From: Thinopyrum elongatum
Taxonomy: Eukaryota > Streptophyta > Magnoliopsida > Poales > Poaceae
DNA: 64,000 nt
Assembly: GCA_011799875.1 (NCBI GenBank)
Contig: CM022303.1
Span: 215,170,255 to 215,234,254 of the forward strand
Direction of reading: 5' to 3'
The notes beneath the pieces were generated by a model, which was not told the origin of the DNA, searched no databases, and saw only the letters and a program-made list of their open reading frames with translations. Each line of letters begins with the position of its first letter. Positions within the stretch are counted from its first letter, which is position 1. Positions 11,752-22,880 of the stretch are shown one piece after another. Position numbers and translations under genes: made by a program.

Positions 11752-12840
11752 TTATTCATGTCTAATTTTTATTGGAATAAACTCTCTATCAACCATAAGA
11801 AACTTAAACTCGGCTACCAAATGCCCATACTTTGAGCAATTCAGATTTTCCCCGATCAATGATGCCAAGGCATGTGAAGAGTTAGACTGGACAATAACAG
11901 GACCTTCACTATGCTGCAATGCCAACGCCATACCTTGCATTAATGCATGAATTTATGCTTCTAGTGCATCATTGCAGTTGAAGAGATATATGTACACCAC
12001 GAAGATCACCCTACCATAGTATCGCTGAAGGACCTTACATATAGTCCTAGTGTCATCAACAGGTGAAAAGGCATCATCCACCGATTGGGCAACCCGGTCT
12101 ACCGAGGTTGGAGTCCATGGAAGCATCGGTACAACCACTCTAGTGGTAGGAGGAGGCCCCATGTCGATTGTCATCTTCCTACTAAGGATTTCTTCTATAC
12201 TGAAACGCCTTAACACTGTTATGGAAGACATGTAGCTTTGCAGATACTCGACCGAGATATGAGGAGATGGTACTTCTTTCCCATGGGCCGAGTCTGATCG
12301 CAAAGACCAAATTTGCCACACCAACATGATAACCCGGTCCCTCTTATCTTCATTGCAATTCGTGAGCACATCCAACAACCACTCTTTGCCAGTATGAACT
12401 AGCCGGTCATTGTGTAGCAAGACCCAAACCGACCGCATAAGATCCCATAGGATGCGTGCATGACCGCATGCAGGACATGTATTCCTGGTGGGAATACATC
12501 TGAACTTTTTGCACAAATTGGTATCTAAGGCCACCGCTGCTGATTTCCACGTGAAGATTTTCATTTTCTAGGGTACCCTGATCTGCAAGTGCATCTCCAA
12601 ATAGCTCTTTCTCCGGATGGGTTGCTGCTCAAAGCCCCCGCCGCCAACGTTAGGTCTTTGGTGGCGAGATGGTAAGCACTTTTTACAGTGACCACGTCGC
12701 TCTTCTCTAGGAACCAAGCGAGGAAGTCTTGCCTATTTGGACGGATGTTCATTGTCTCCCGCATGTCGAAGTCCCAAAAGTTCTCCTACAACCGCTGCAA
12801 GTTCCACGCTCCGTGTCATGTAACAAATCTATGACCCATT
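11752..12840 (-). pseudogene. LINE A, 3' part: zf-RVT and RNase H-like region of a non-LTR retrotransposon
   Basis: This is the C-terminal end of a plant LINE polyprotein. The zf-RVT-like part is at 12561-12764 (QDFLAWFLEKSDVVTVKSAY), followed by CPACGHARILWDLMRSVW (12430-12490), and an RNase H-like tail at 11752-11940. Several stops and shifts separate these blocks, so it is dead. Its upstream half continues on the other side of the solo LTR, at 14446. Confidence 0.7.
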
Positions 12841-14440
12841 TGTAGGAAATATGCCCTAGAGGCAATAATATTGTATTATTATATTTCCGTATTCATAATT
12901 TAGAGTTTATATTATATGCTATAACTGCTATGATCCTGAAATATGTGATTCAGTGGAAAACTCATATGCATGTGTAGAACGATAACAGTAAAATAAGATT
13001 CCTAGTCCCGCCTCTAAGACTAGCTCAAGTGTTGTTGGTGATCACATTTTTCGGATCTTGAGATATCATTAAGTGTAATGATAGTGTCAAAACAACATTG
13101 AGAGTAAGACATTAGAAGAACGATCATATTGAATCGACCCGAACTTGTTTGTTATACTTTGAGATAATATCATCATGAGTCAATTGTTATAACATGGAAT
13201 GTTAACTTGTGATTTTAGTTCCTTAGACCATGAGAGTATCATAGTCACTTCTTCCCGTACGATGAGCTTTGGGGTTGTTAAATGTCACAATAAATTGGTG
13301 ATCATAATGACAACTTACAGGTTCATCAAAAAGTTTGACAAGGGACATGATAATTCGAGAGAGGAATTTGCTCCTCCGACGATGGAGAGATATTCTTAGG
13401 GCCCTTTCTGTGTGACGACATCCATCATCATCTGGCTAGACATAGGTGACTTCGTCACAGGGATGCCGGAATACGACAACGAGAAAGAAGAACAAAACCG
13501 GTAACAAGGAGACCGGTATAGTGAGCATGTGTTTGACTCAAGAGCATACCGATATATCTCACTCGGGTTTTGTAAAGTATCACGAAGCAAATGGAACATC
13601 ACATGATAACCGAAGATTCACTCGAATATCATTCGTGTAATCATAGGGATCGATGTGGATGTCCACGGTCCCGCTATCGATCATTGAACGAAGGGGTTTC
13701 GTTCATGTCTATGATTTACCGAACCTACAGGGTCACAAGCTTAAGGTAATCATGATTTGCTGAGTGTTAGTAGGACGGGAGTAACGAGGATTTATTTTTG
13801 AAATAGTTTAGTTAATATTCGGAATAGTTTGGTCGAAGGAGTATTTGGCCACCATGGCCCAATAGGAAGTCCCCCCCCCCCTTTCCTTGTGGGGGTGTTA
13901 GGGGAGGAGTTCAATTCCTCCCCCTTGTACGGCGCCCCAAGGAGGGATTTTCCCTCCTTGGTGGCTACCCTCTTCTCCCCCTCTAACCTATATATAGTGG
14001 AGGTATTGACCCTTTTCTTCATACAAATTTTAGGTGCCTCTTCTAGCCCACTACTACTAGTTCTATTTGAGATAATTAGAGCTAGTTCTAGTTCCTCTAA
14101 TCCTCACAATTAGAAGCCCCGAGTGGCTCTAATATTCTCCTCTAATTCTCTGGTGGCAATTAGTTCTAGACAGCGAAGCGCTGCCGGATCATGAAGACCG
14201 TACGCTTGCAAATTGTAGAGAGGTCGTGCTTTCGATCTTCGGTTCGAGGTCATTTGAGAGCGGTTCATGGGATCGTTCATCGACGGTCCGAGGGACTCCA
14301 AGTACGATCTACACCGACTTGTCTGCTTTCGCTACAACTCAGAGTTGGTAACGATCATGACCCAATCCTCTTGTGCACATTCATATTGTTCCTTGTTGTT
14401 CGTGAGCCAATTTTTTTGTTTTCTACTATGCTTCCCAACA
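12841..14440 (+). mobile_element. Solo LTR, Angela-like Copia, inserted in LINE A
   Basis: It begins TGTAGGAAATATGCCCTAGAG and ends CTTCCCAACA (1600 bp, TG...CA). The 5 bp on both sides are identical: CCATT at 12836-12840 and again at 14441-14445. There is no internal region, so this is a solo LTR left by LTR-LTR recombination. The LTR differs from the 3327-5054 and 62630-64000 copies but its first ~240 bp match the truncated copy at 60221. A TATATATA box is at 13989-13996. Confidence 0.92.
13989..13996 (+). promoter_or_regulatory. TATA box of the solo LTR
   Basis: TATATATA in the LTR, shortly before a short leader-like segment; it is the likely LTR core promoter and its orientation agrees with the LTR. 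Confidence 0.55.
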
Positions 14441-14445
14441 CCATT

Positions 14446-15019
14446 TGTAATGATACTTTTAGTGTGATGGGGTGCAAATTATGGCCACGAGGACAAGGAT
14501 CTCGCCATGCCTTTATCAGAGAACCATCCCCGACATGCCAAATAAGGCATTGTTAAAGCAACTCCAGTCTGTGTACTATTTGTTTCCATACCGCCGATGT
14601 ATTGCCTGAGAGAACCGTGTCTAATAAATTTCTCATGGGATAATACCTTGCTCTTAGTAAACGAGCACACAAACTGTCAGGAGAGCATCTAAAAGTCACC
14701 AGGCCTGTTTTGCCAGCAGGGCCTAATTAAAGGCTCTCATATCCCTGAAACCCATACCACCCATCAATTTTGGGAGGTTCATCCTCTCGCAACTTAGCCA
14801 TGCCATCTTTTTCTTTCGCTTTTCTACTTCGCACCAATACTATCTCATAATGCGTGTCAAGTCATCACAAGCTGAGGCGGGTAAGAGGAAAGACACTCAT
14901 GACATAAGTTGGGAAAGCCTGTGCCACAGACTTGATCAAAATTTCCTTGCTCCATACCTGTGCGCATGGATAAACACCTCACTTGGGCACGCGGCTAGGT
15001 TTGGATCCAAGTCATGCAC
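14446..15019 (-). pseudogene. LINE A, 5'-ward part interrupted by the solo LTR
   Basis: On the minus strand the text decodes in pieces as a LINE C-terminal domain upstream of zf-RVT, for example KLMGGMGFRDMRAFN near 14720-14770 and residues around the Trp-rich 'HVGDGS..W.DPC' motif near 14500-14550. Removing 12841-14440 with one CCATT brings this text next to the 12835 side. Frameshifts are present. The right end is blurred by a MITE at 15022. Confidence 0.6.
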
Positions 15020-15021
15020 TA

Positions 15022-15173
15022 CCCTGTTTCAAAATAATTGAAGTTCTAGATTTGGCTTTAAGTAACAATTTCATTAAGTTTGACCAAGTTTATACGAAAA
15101 TATATCCACATTTATAACACCAAACTTGCTTCATTATTATTCTAGGACTTCCATTGTTTTGAAACAGAGGGAG
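15022..15173. mobile_element. Stowaway-type MITE
   Basis: 152 bp flanked by TA on both sides. The right end reads, inverted, CTCCCTCTGTTTCAAAACAA; the left end is CCCTGTTTCAAAATAATTG, missing the first four bases. The subterminal AAGTYCTAGA also matches. This is a Tc1/mariner (Stowaway) non-autonomous element. Confidence 0.85.
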
Positions 15174-15175
15174 TA

Positions 15176-15489
15176 CGACACAACCCGTCACATTGTAACC
15201 CTTACAAACAATGAGGTCCTGCCATAAACCCCATGCTTTTTTGAGGATAAATGCCATATATGTTCCATCATGTCGTCGATGTAGCTCCATCTTATGACAT
15301 TCCTCGCCACTTACTTCTCTACACCGACGGAGGACTCTAGTGGGCAAGGTCTTGTGGCCGCTATACCTTAATTGGGTGTGATTTTCTTTATACCTATGCA
15401 TATACTACTCTCGACTGGCTAGCTACGCTTGCTATCCTCGCTAGGAAAATCGCTAACACAGAAAAGAGGCCAATTCAGTGGATAGTGGA
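15176..15489. other. Unassigned spacer
   Basis: No gene, repeat or known element was recognised between the MITE and the 3' end of LINE B. Confidence 0.3.
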
Positions 15490-17364
15490 CTACAAACAAT
15501 TTTTTTATCGAGAGACTTTAGAACAACTGTTCTACGATAATTCTAATTAATAAGAGTATAAATTTACAAAAGTCAAAAAGAAGAAAATAAAAGAAAAATT
15601 ACAAGACCCTGTGGCCTATCCAATGCCCGTTCTTGCAAACATCATGATCAACAGGTTATGTCTTCAACTGAGATGGACTGAAATCCACTGTTCAAGATCA
15701 GCTGCGAATTTAGGCTTGATTCTATGAGCGATAAATAGAAGGTCTCGCCTAAGGGAGAAGCGCCAAGACCTCACAGTGGGTAACTGATGCTTGAAAATCC
15801 ATCCATTTCTTTGCATCCACACATGCCAACTGCCCATGATGATAACTGTTAATGCAAACTGTTTGGGATAAGCTTGCATATTCAAGAGAATCTCATGCAA
15901 GACATAAATTCCTCTGCTATGAAGTAAATCCATAGAAGCCAAGCAGTCTTGAGCAAATGGACAGCCCCAAAACTAGTGTAGAATCAACACAGGTGGTACA
16001 AAAAGCACAGTTGTAGTTAGGCAAATGAAAGTTCTTGCATTGTAGAAGATTCCTGACATTAAGTATGTCACGTAGAAGTTACCAAAAAAATATTATGTAT
16101 TTGGCATGACAACATTTTTCCAAATGATTTTGAAGATAAAATGTGCATCTAGTGCCTGTCTCGAAATTTTGTATGTCTAGTTGGAGGAATATTCTACAGA
16201 CTTCCATTGGTATGTCCATCTATCATTCTGTCCATTTCAGTGAATACCCTCAATTAGAGTCTGTAGCTGACTAAATTGGTTAGAAGCCCATGTGGCTAGA
16301 GGAGCATGGAAAATCTCCAGTAAATCAACTTTATCTCAATTATCTTGAATGAAAATGTCTTGTTGTGTGGCAAAGGGGAATTGTTCAGGGAATCAGTTTT
16401 GGAGAATGTGTTTTCAGACCATCTATCCTCCCAAAGCATAATAGTGTTACCATTTCCAAAGGTGTATTTAGCAATTTCCTTATAGCTTGGGATTAATTTG
16501 GAGATATCTTTCCACCAAAAGGATCTCATCTTACTGGTTGCCAAAGATTTATCTTAAAAATATGTTTCCCAATCAATTGCACCTAGGGAATATCCTGAGA
16601 ATTGAAGAATTTGTGTAGAGATATCACGAGTAGACATTTATTTTTCATGGCCAAATCCAAGACTCCCCAAAACTCCTATTCCTTGGAGAGACGCGCCTTT
16701 TCCCTAGCAATCAAAGGTGCTCCTCTCTCCTCAACACCAAATTTCCTCCAAAAGTAATGTTTCAAATACTTGTTCAGTTGTTCCACAATCCCCATAGGCA
16801 AAAATAGTGTAGAAAATAGGCTTGCTGGAAAAACTGATTTTACCAAGACCAACTTCTCGGCACTCGAAAGCAAATTGGAACAAATAGACAGTCTTTTCTC
16901 AACTCTTGTAAGGATAGGCACAAAGTCTTCCACCTTAGGCATGGTCAAGCTCAAAGGTAGACCTAAATATATGAAAGGCATATACCCAATAGTGCATCTC
17001 ATAATAGAGGCCAAGTGAGTCATTTTTTGAGCAGAAGTGTTTATGGGCACAATTATTGATTTCTCATAATTGATTATGAGACATGTGTAAGCAGTGTAGT
17101 GAAGTAGTAAATTTTTAATTTGGAGGAGTTGAGCTGGGCAGGCTGACATGATAATAAAAATATCATTAGCATATTGGATGACACGGAAGTCTGGGCAAGT
17201 CCTTTTCGCAAGAGGGGCAACAATAAGCTTGTTTTTCATGGCCTCATTTAGGATTGACTGAAGCAAGTCAGTAGCAAGTACAAATATTAAGGGTGAAAGG
17301 GGACCTCCTTGTTTTTCTCCCATCTTGCATTGAAACTGCTTCCAGGAACCCCATTGAGCAGGAT
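15490..17364 (-). pseudogene. LINE B, 3' part: reverse transcriptase C-terminal half and tail
   Basis: A non-LTR retrotransposon polyprotein. The block at 16676-17323 contains QGGPLSPLIFVLATDLLQ and the palm motif read here as QYANDIFII, so the catalytic YADD is altered to YAND. Further blocks at 16296-16544 (WEDRWSENTFSKT) and 15664-15942 (HVWMQRNGWIFKHQLP) are the zf-RVT and C-terminal regions. Stops and shifts separate them. The RT is broken at 17364 by the 12-kb Copia element; motif A resumes at 29429. Confidence 0.8.
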
Positions 17365-18662
17365 TGTAGGAACGAAGTATGTCTACCAGAGGGCGGGTGA
17401 ATGGGAGTTTTAAATTTTCTTCGGAAAACTTAAATCTCTCATAACCCAGCAGCGGAATGAATGAAAATCAAACTATAGTGAACTAAGACAAAGTACCGAA
17501 GGAGAACTAAAGCATGCATCGATGTAAATTATACGAATGAAAATGTATCGAAGGTAAACATGAGTGACAAAGATAACCGATGATGCTCGATGGAGACAAG
17601 GAATTTGTTCGACCACTTCGTCCTTCTGCACAAGGACTACGTCTGGTTGGAGGGGCTGTGACTTACCACGGAAGATAAACTCTCTTCACCCTATTCTCCT
17701 CGACAATCGATTCATCAACCGATGCCGATTACTCATGGTAGATACTTGAAGGCAATCTCTGAACCTTTACAGACTTCTTCTTCGAGAACCACAATCACTC
17801 TTGGTCTCTGAAGAAATTGACACCTAACCGTCTAGAGAGTTTGCAGCTCTCAAGAGTAATAGGCAGAGCGTACTAAACTTAGATTCTAGTGATGCTGAAC
17901 CACTATCTAATTCTTCGGCTCTAGGGTTTTTCTCTCGGTGGATTTTAAACTCAAATCGCTTAGAGAGTGGGTTGCTCAACAATCTTCTCAGAATCAAACG
18001 GAGCAGCCGCCAGACAAAGTCGGCGCGGGGTGGCTATATATAGCCGCAGCCTTCCCAGACGGGAAATGACCATTTTGGACACGAGGTCCAGCCAATGGCC
18101 AACCGACACATTCACAACAGTCGGGTTTTGGAGCAACGGTAACATTACTTGAGGAACAAGTAATGCTAACTCCTTGGTCCGAGTCAAATCTCTCGCAGTG
18201 AAGAAGATCACAGTCTCTTGGTGGCAAGTATTTTCTCGGAACACAAAGAGATTTCTCTCACAACTTTCATAGGATTTGAGTTTAGCATCAGAGAATCAAA
18301 GCTTCGAACGCTACACCCCTCTTAATTGTACGGTGGTCCTATGACTCAATGAAAGAAGAAGAACAATGAAACAAATGCTACGTCTTCACTTCGTCTGCAT
18401 TCTTCCTCGAACACAGTCATATTCTTCGAACAAACACCGAACCAATTGCTTGAACTTCAGCAATTTTTAGGGGTCACTCTTGTTAGCTTTATCTTCGGTG
18501 ATAACCTTCGCTGCCACGTAGGGAGATTGTCTTCGTCGTTTGCATCAAACTCCTCGATACTTTAGGGACCTGTTACTCTGTGTGCACTAGCAAACACATA
18601 AGTCCCATACTGTTTACGTCAGCAAACTCCAAAAACATAAGGGGCCTATCATTGCACCAACA
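17365..18662 (-). repeat. 3' LTR of the Sirevirus-like element
   Basis: On the minus strand it starts TGTTGGTGCAATGATAGG and ends ACTTCGTTCCTACA (1298 bp). It is nearly the same length as its partner at 28127-29423. A CTATATATAG box is at about 18032-18041. Confidence 0.92.
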
Positions 18663-18677
18663 ATCTCCCCCTTTTTG
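18663..18677 (-). other. Polypurine tract next to the 3' LTR
   Basis: The minus strand reads AAAAAGGGGGAGAT directly before the LTR start. It primes plus-strand DNA synthesis in LTR retrotransposons. Confidence 0.85.
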
Positions 18678-19151
18678 GACGGTTGTTGACAAAATAGATA
18701 ATCATCGAAGTGAAGATAGATAAGTGAAATGTAAATCGAACAAGAGTGAACTTGCGTTACTTGACTCGATGATGAAATATAATCCCCCTAGATGTATGCA
18801 GGGTCAATTGATATTCAATGAAATTCCTTGCAATTCATTTACGTATAAGGAGGATTTTTCAATCAAGCGAGGTAATGATTCGCACTGATGGTAGATAATC
18901 CAACGAGAATATAGTGCAATCATTCATGACTTCTGACAATAATTCCACCTTCAAAACAAATGCTTTAAGAGAAAATAGTGCAGCAGGCGGGGTTATTAAT
19001 ATTACAGCTCATACCAGAAGTTTTACATCAGAGCACGTCAATTGGCATAACTAGTCTTTGAAACATACAACGCAAAAGACTCATAAACCAGAGCAAATAA
19101 GCATGGAGACCAAAACCAACAGAGCAAATCTATCGAAGCTCTCGATGTAAT

Positions 19152-19165
19152 TCTCCCCCTTTTTG
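19152..19165 (-). other. Second polypurine tract
   Basis: The minus strand reads AAAAAGGGGGAGAA about 490 bp upstream of the LTR-proximal tract and is followed by a similar GTTGAC context. Repeated polypurine tracts are a known Sirevirus trait. Confidence 0.65.
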
Positions 19166-19220
19166 TCAACTAGTGTCAAAAAGGTGATGAAAAACATGAG
19201 TGAAAATAGGTGAATCTGAT

Positions 19221-22200
19221 TCACTCTGAGGCATCGCCCGAAGAACTTCCCGAAGACGTTTCTGATTCGAAGGTGGCTGGTATATCTTCAGTGTCAGCAG
19301 CAGCAGCAGATCCTTCAATACTGGCTTGGGGCTGAGAAGATGAAGGCATATTGGGATCAGCCTGTGGAGTCTTACGAGACAGTGTATTTCCTTCAGCGGG
19401 TTTCTCAATGGGCGAGGTTGCTTCTGACTCGTCGAGCAATTTGCGCAGCTGAATCCGAAGTAAATTGGTTGTTGGTTCACGAGCTGGCAGAGGCGGAGTG
19501 ATCCGATCTTGAAAATCTTCAGCTGAGAACCCTTGATCAATATACTCATAGAGTTCTTTGAGATGAGTGGTGCTCAATTGCTTCTTGGAGAAGAACTTCC
19601 GAAGCAATTTCCAGAGACGCTTCTTGTTTTTAGCTGTAATCATATGCACAACTTTTGTTCGGTTGTGGATTGCATTAAGTTCGGCAGCCAGGTGCTCTTT
19701 CTCTTGGCGATCTTCGGCCATATGCTTCAGCAGTAACTGTTGAGTGTGCATGCTCATTTCAAGATGTGAAGGAGGTTGAGTGTTCGGTTGACGATCACGC
19801 TGAGGTAGCTTTGGTCCATTGAAAGTGTTATGATAATCAGGAGGGCTTGACACTGGTGTTTTCCCGGAAGAAAAATCTTCCATTATTTTCAGAGTATCAC
19901 GCATAGTTGGAATGAAGCTTTTGTGATTGACTTTTGCTAGATATTCGGTCTTCATTGCATAGTCAACCACTTTCTGAATCTAGGGCGCAAATACCTTGAT
20001 AGTTTTCGGGCACTGAGCTGAATCCATCAGTATGCGTAGGAACATATCTTCGACATCGAAGATAAATCCTTGAGAGATAGCATGGATGGTGTTCCGAAGA
20101 ACATCTGAAATCGCGTTGTCTGTATTCATCCCAGCCAGCGGACAGAGGGTATACGTGAGAATATGATATAGGGTCTGATTCTCGAATGTCAAGTGCTCAG
20201 GCAGGGGAGGACCATTGTAATCACGAATTTTCTCTTTATCCATTGTGCATTCGAAAATCTTCATGAGAGATCGCATCAATGTTATGAACTCGAATCTCAG
20301 TCTTGCCATGTTCAAATCAAGGGAAATGAAAGTGGGAGACAAAGTCCATAGCAGAGCATTTTATCCTTTTCCCTTCGGTCATCCACTCCATGATCCACTT
20401 TGTGCTATCTGATTCATCACCGGAGATATACAGTGTTGCATAGAATTGAAGGATTATCTCCATGTTCCATGGATGCTGAAATGCAAAGACATGCATGAGA
20501 CCAAAGTCTTCGATGTCTTGCAGTACTTGATTGAAGCAGCCTATGTTCTTCATAGCAGCAATATCTGGGAACTCATGAGGGAAAATCTTGAGGCTGTCAT
20601 AAAGGATTCGCGAATAGTATATTGCCTGTTCCTGACTCCAGAACTGAGGAGATTCAGAAGTACAGGGCTTGCTGTATGGACTCTCTTGAAAGAAAAGCGG
20701 ATGAGTGTTCTGATTGAAAAGAGGCCCTTTGACGCCAACGACGGCGGAAAACAACGGCAGTTGCTCGCGAGGATAAGGGTATTTGAGTTCATCTTCAATG
20801 GAGATCACTTCGTCACCATAAATTACCGAGTCTGAGTGATGAGCAGAGGCAGATTTTGCTGCGGAAGGATCAACATCTGAGGTTCTTCGTGCAGTATTGA
20901 GTGAAATTCTCAGAGGAGAGGGATCAAACACTTTGGCAGTTGAAATTGTAGTGTGGTCAGGCACCGGTGACTGAGGATGTTGTTCTCGGGAGCTGTTTGA
21001 GGGGCACAGGGAGGAACCAAAACATTTGGTACTGCATGAGCAGGAGAAGCTTGGCGTTCAGACTGAGGAATTTCTCCTTCTTCCAAAACAATTTGTTGAG
21101 GTGGAATTTCTTCATGAACTGGTGAAGCCATAGGCACTGGTTTAGTTAGCCTTGGCGAAGTAGTTGCATTTGCAGCTGGTTCAAGAGATGGTGAAGGAAT
21201 TGCTTGTTCCGGAGACTTTTCTTTCTGTGTCTCAGCGGCTGGTGGAGGAGGAGGAGGAACATTCTTCGTCGCTATCTTCTTCTTCTTTTGCTTCAACGGA
21301 TCAATGTGCCCTTTAACAAGATCATTGTAGCCAGTGACTTGGGCTTGATGATCGAGGCAAATTTTGTGAACGATTTGATCCAGATCTGAGAGAAATCCCA
21401 GTCTTCTGTGCCGAAGGATAGTCAAAGCCTTATTGACATCCACATAAGATTCTTCAAGTTGTTTGATGACAAACTTGGATTTCGTATCCTTCATACAATT
21501 GTCAAACTCCTTGAGTTGGGCAGTGAGGTCATTTATCTCAACAGATTCATTTCTCATGTCGTTGACTAGATCAGACGCTTGAGCAATTACTTCAGGGGGA
21601 ATGGGCAAAGATGCCACTTCTCCATCAAACAGGTTCTCCACAAATCTGTGAAGTTGTTCCATGATGAACACTTGATCGAAATAGTGCGGTGCATCAGAAT
21701 CATCTTGAGGTTGTGCATCAGGAGCATCTTGTGCTACATTTTGTTCGGTCGGACGCATGGAAGCCAAAGGTTGAGTTAGCTTGGGAGCAAACTGCGCAAC
21801 ATTTTCCTTCACAATATCAACACTTGGAACATTTCGCTCAGCAGCAGCAGGGGCTTTGATTTGCTTCACCTTTTGCTTCGGGAGCTTTTCCTCTGGCTTA
21901 GCTATGCCTACTGGGGCAACAACTACCAAATCTTGCAAGTTTAATGCATCAGGATGAGGATCTGTATTCACTTTGTCAACCATTGTGACAGTGGTAGGAG
22001 GAGTCTTTCTTTTCAAGGGGTTCTTCTTCGGAGGTGCAATTGGGACTGCATGTGCTCGAAGATCAGGCAAAACAGTGGAAGTGGTGATATTCACTTGTTC
22101 TGAAAGAGTTGCATCAATTTCTTCTCTGGTGAGTGGAGGATCATCTTGATCGGAAGAATCACTTTGAGGTTCAACTGGCTTAGCAGGTCTTTTCCTCGGT

Positions 22201-22880
22201 GCGCTCTTTTTCTTCAGAGCAGCTGATTTTGGATCATGATTTTTCTTTGAATGGCGTTCTGCTTTTCCTTCATCCTTTTTCTTCTCGACATCTGATTTGA
22301 TGAGATGATGATTTTCTTCTTCTCTTGCCTGCTCCTTTTCAGCCTTCTTGGCTCTCTTTTCAGCATTCTTGAGGCGCTTGGCTTTTTCATCAGGATAAGA
22401 GTTAGGTGTCTTAAGAGACGACTCATGAGCGTCAGGAGGTGGTGGAGGCCTTTGCTGAGGTTCACCTGCCCGTATGAGTCCAATTTCGCGACAGTCACCC
22501 CACGGGGGATGGAAGGCAAAATTCTTGGCATATCGAGGATGAACCATTTTGTAGTTAAACCACTTTCGTACCCAGTGACGCCGAATCTTTTGCACACGCC
22601 TTTTCCTCTGAGTTGAATCTTCTCCAGGTACTGTGTTGTAATTATCATGAGATATATACTGTGCTGAATTCATGAGCGGTTGCCTTCCACCTTTCCTTTT
22701 CTTCGGAGCATCTGCTTCTTGCTCATTTGCATTTGGTTCGGCTCTTTTTCTTTTGCTGGAAGATGGGCCTACCGTTGGGCCCTTAGCATTTGGTGCCTTT
22801 GATTCATCAGCTGTTCCCATGAATACCTCTTCTTCATCAGCCATATTGTGTGGTTTAGCAGAATCCTCAACAGAATGCAT
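19221..22880 (-). pseudogene. Extra 3' reading frame of the Sirevirus-like element, broken
   Basis: A long frame between pol and the 3' LTR, not part of the standard gag-pol set. Blocks: 20910-22880 (656 codons), 20317-20964, 19980-20342 and 19221-19970. Two frameshifts (near 20950 and 20330) and one in-frame TAG (about 19979) break it. The first ATG is at 22880; a second at 22844 (MADEEEVF) may be the original start. The N-terminal half is highly charged with basic clusters (KRKRAEP, KKRKGGR) and a Lys/Glu coiled-coil-like stretch near 22290-22400, then Pro-rich text. The C-terminal part has hydrophobic helices (LYHILTYTLCPLAGMN) loosely resembling the 'putative plant transposon protein' domain that occurs in such frames. 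Function unknown; env-like roles have been proposed for Sirevirus extra frames, without evidence here. Confidence 0.6.
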
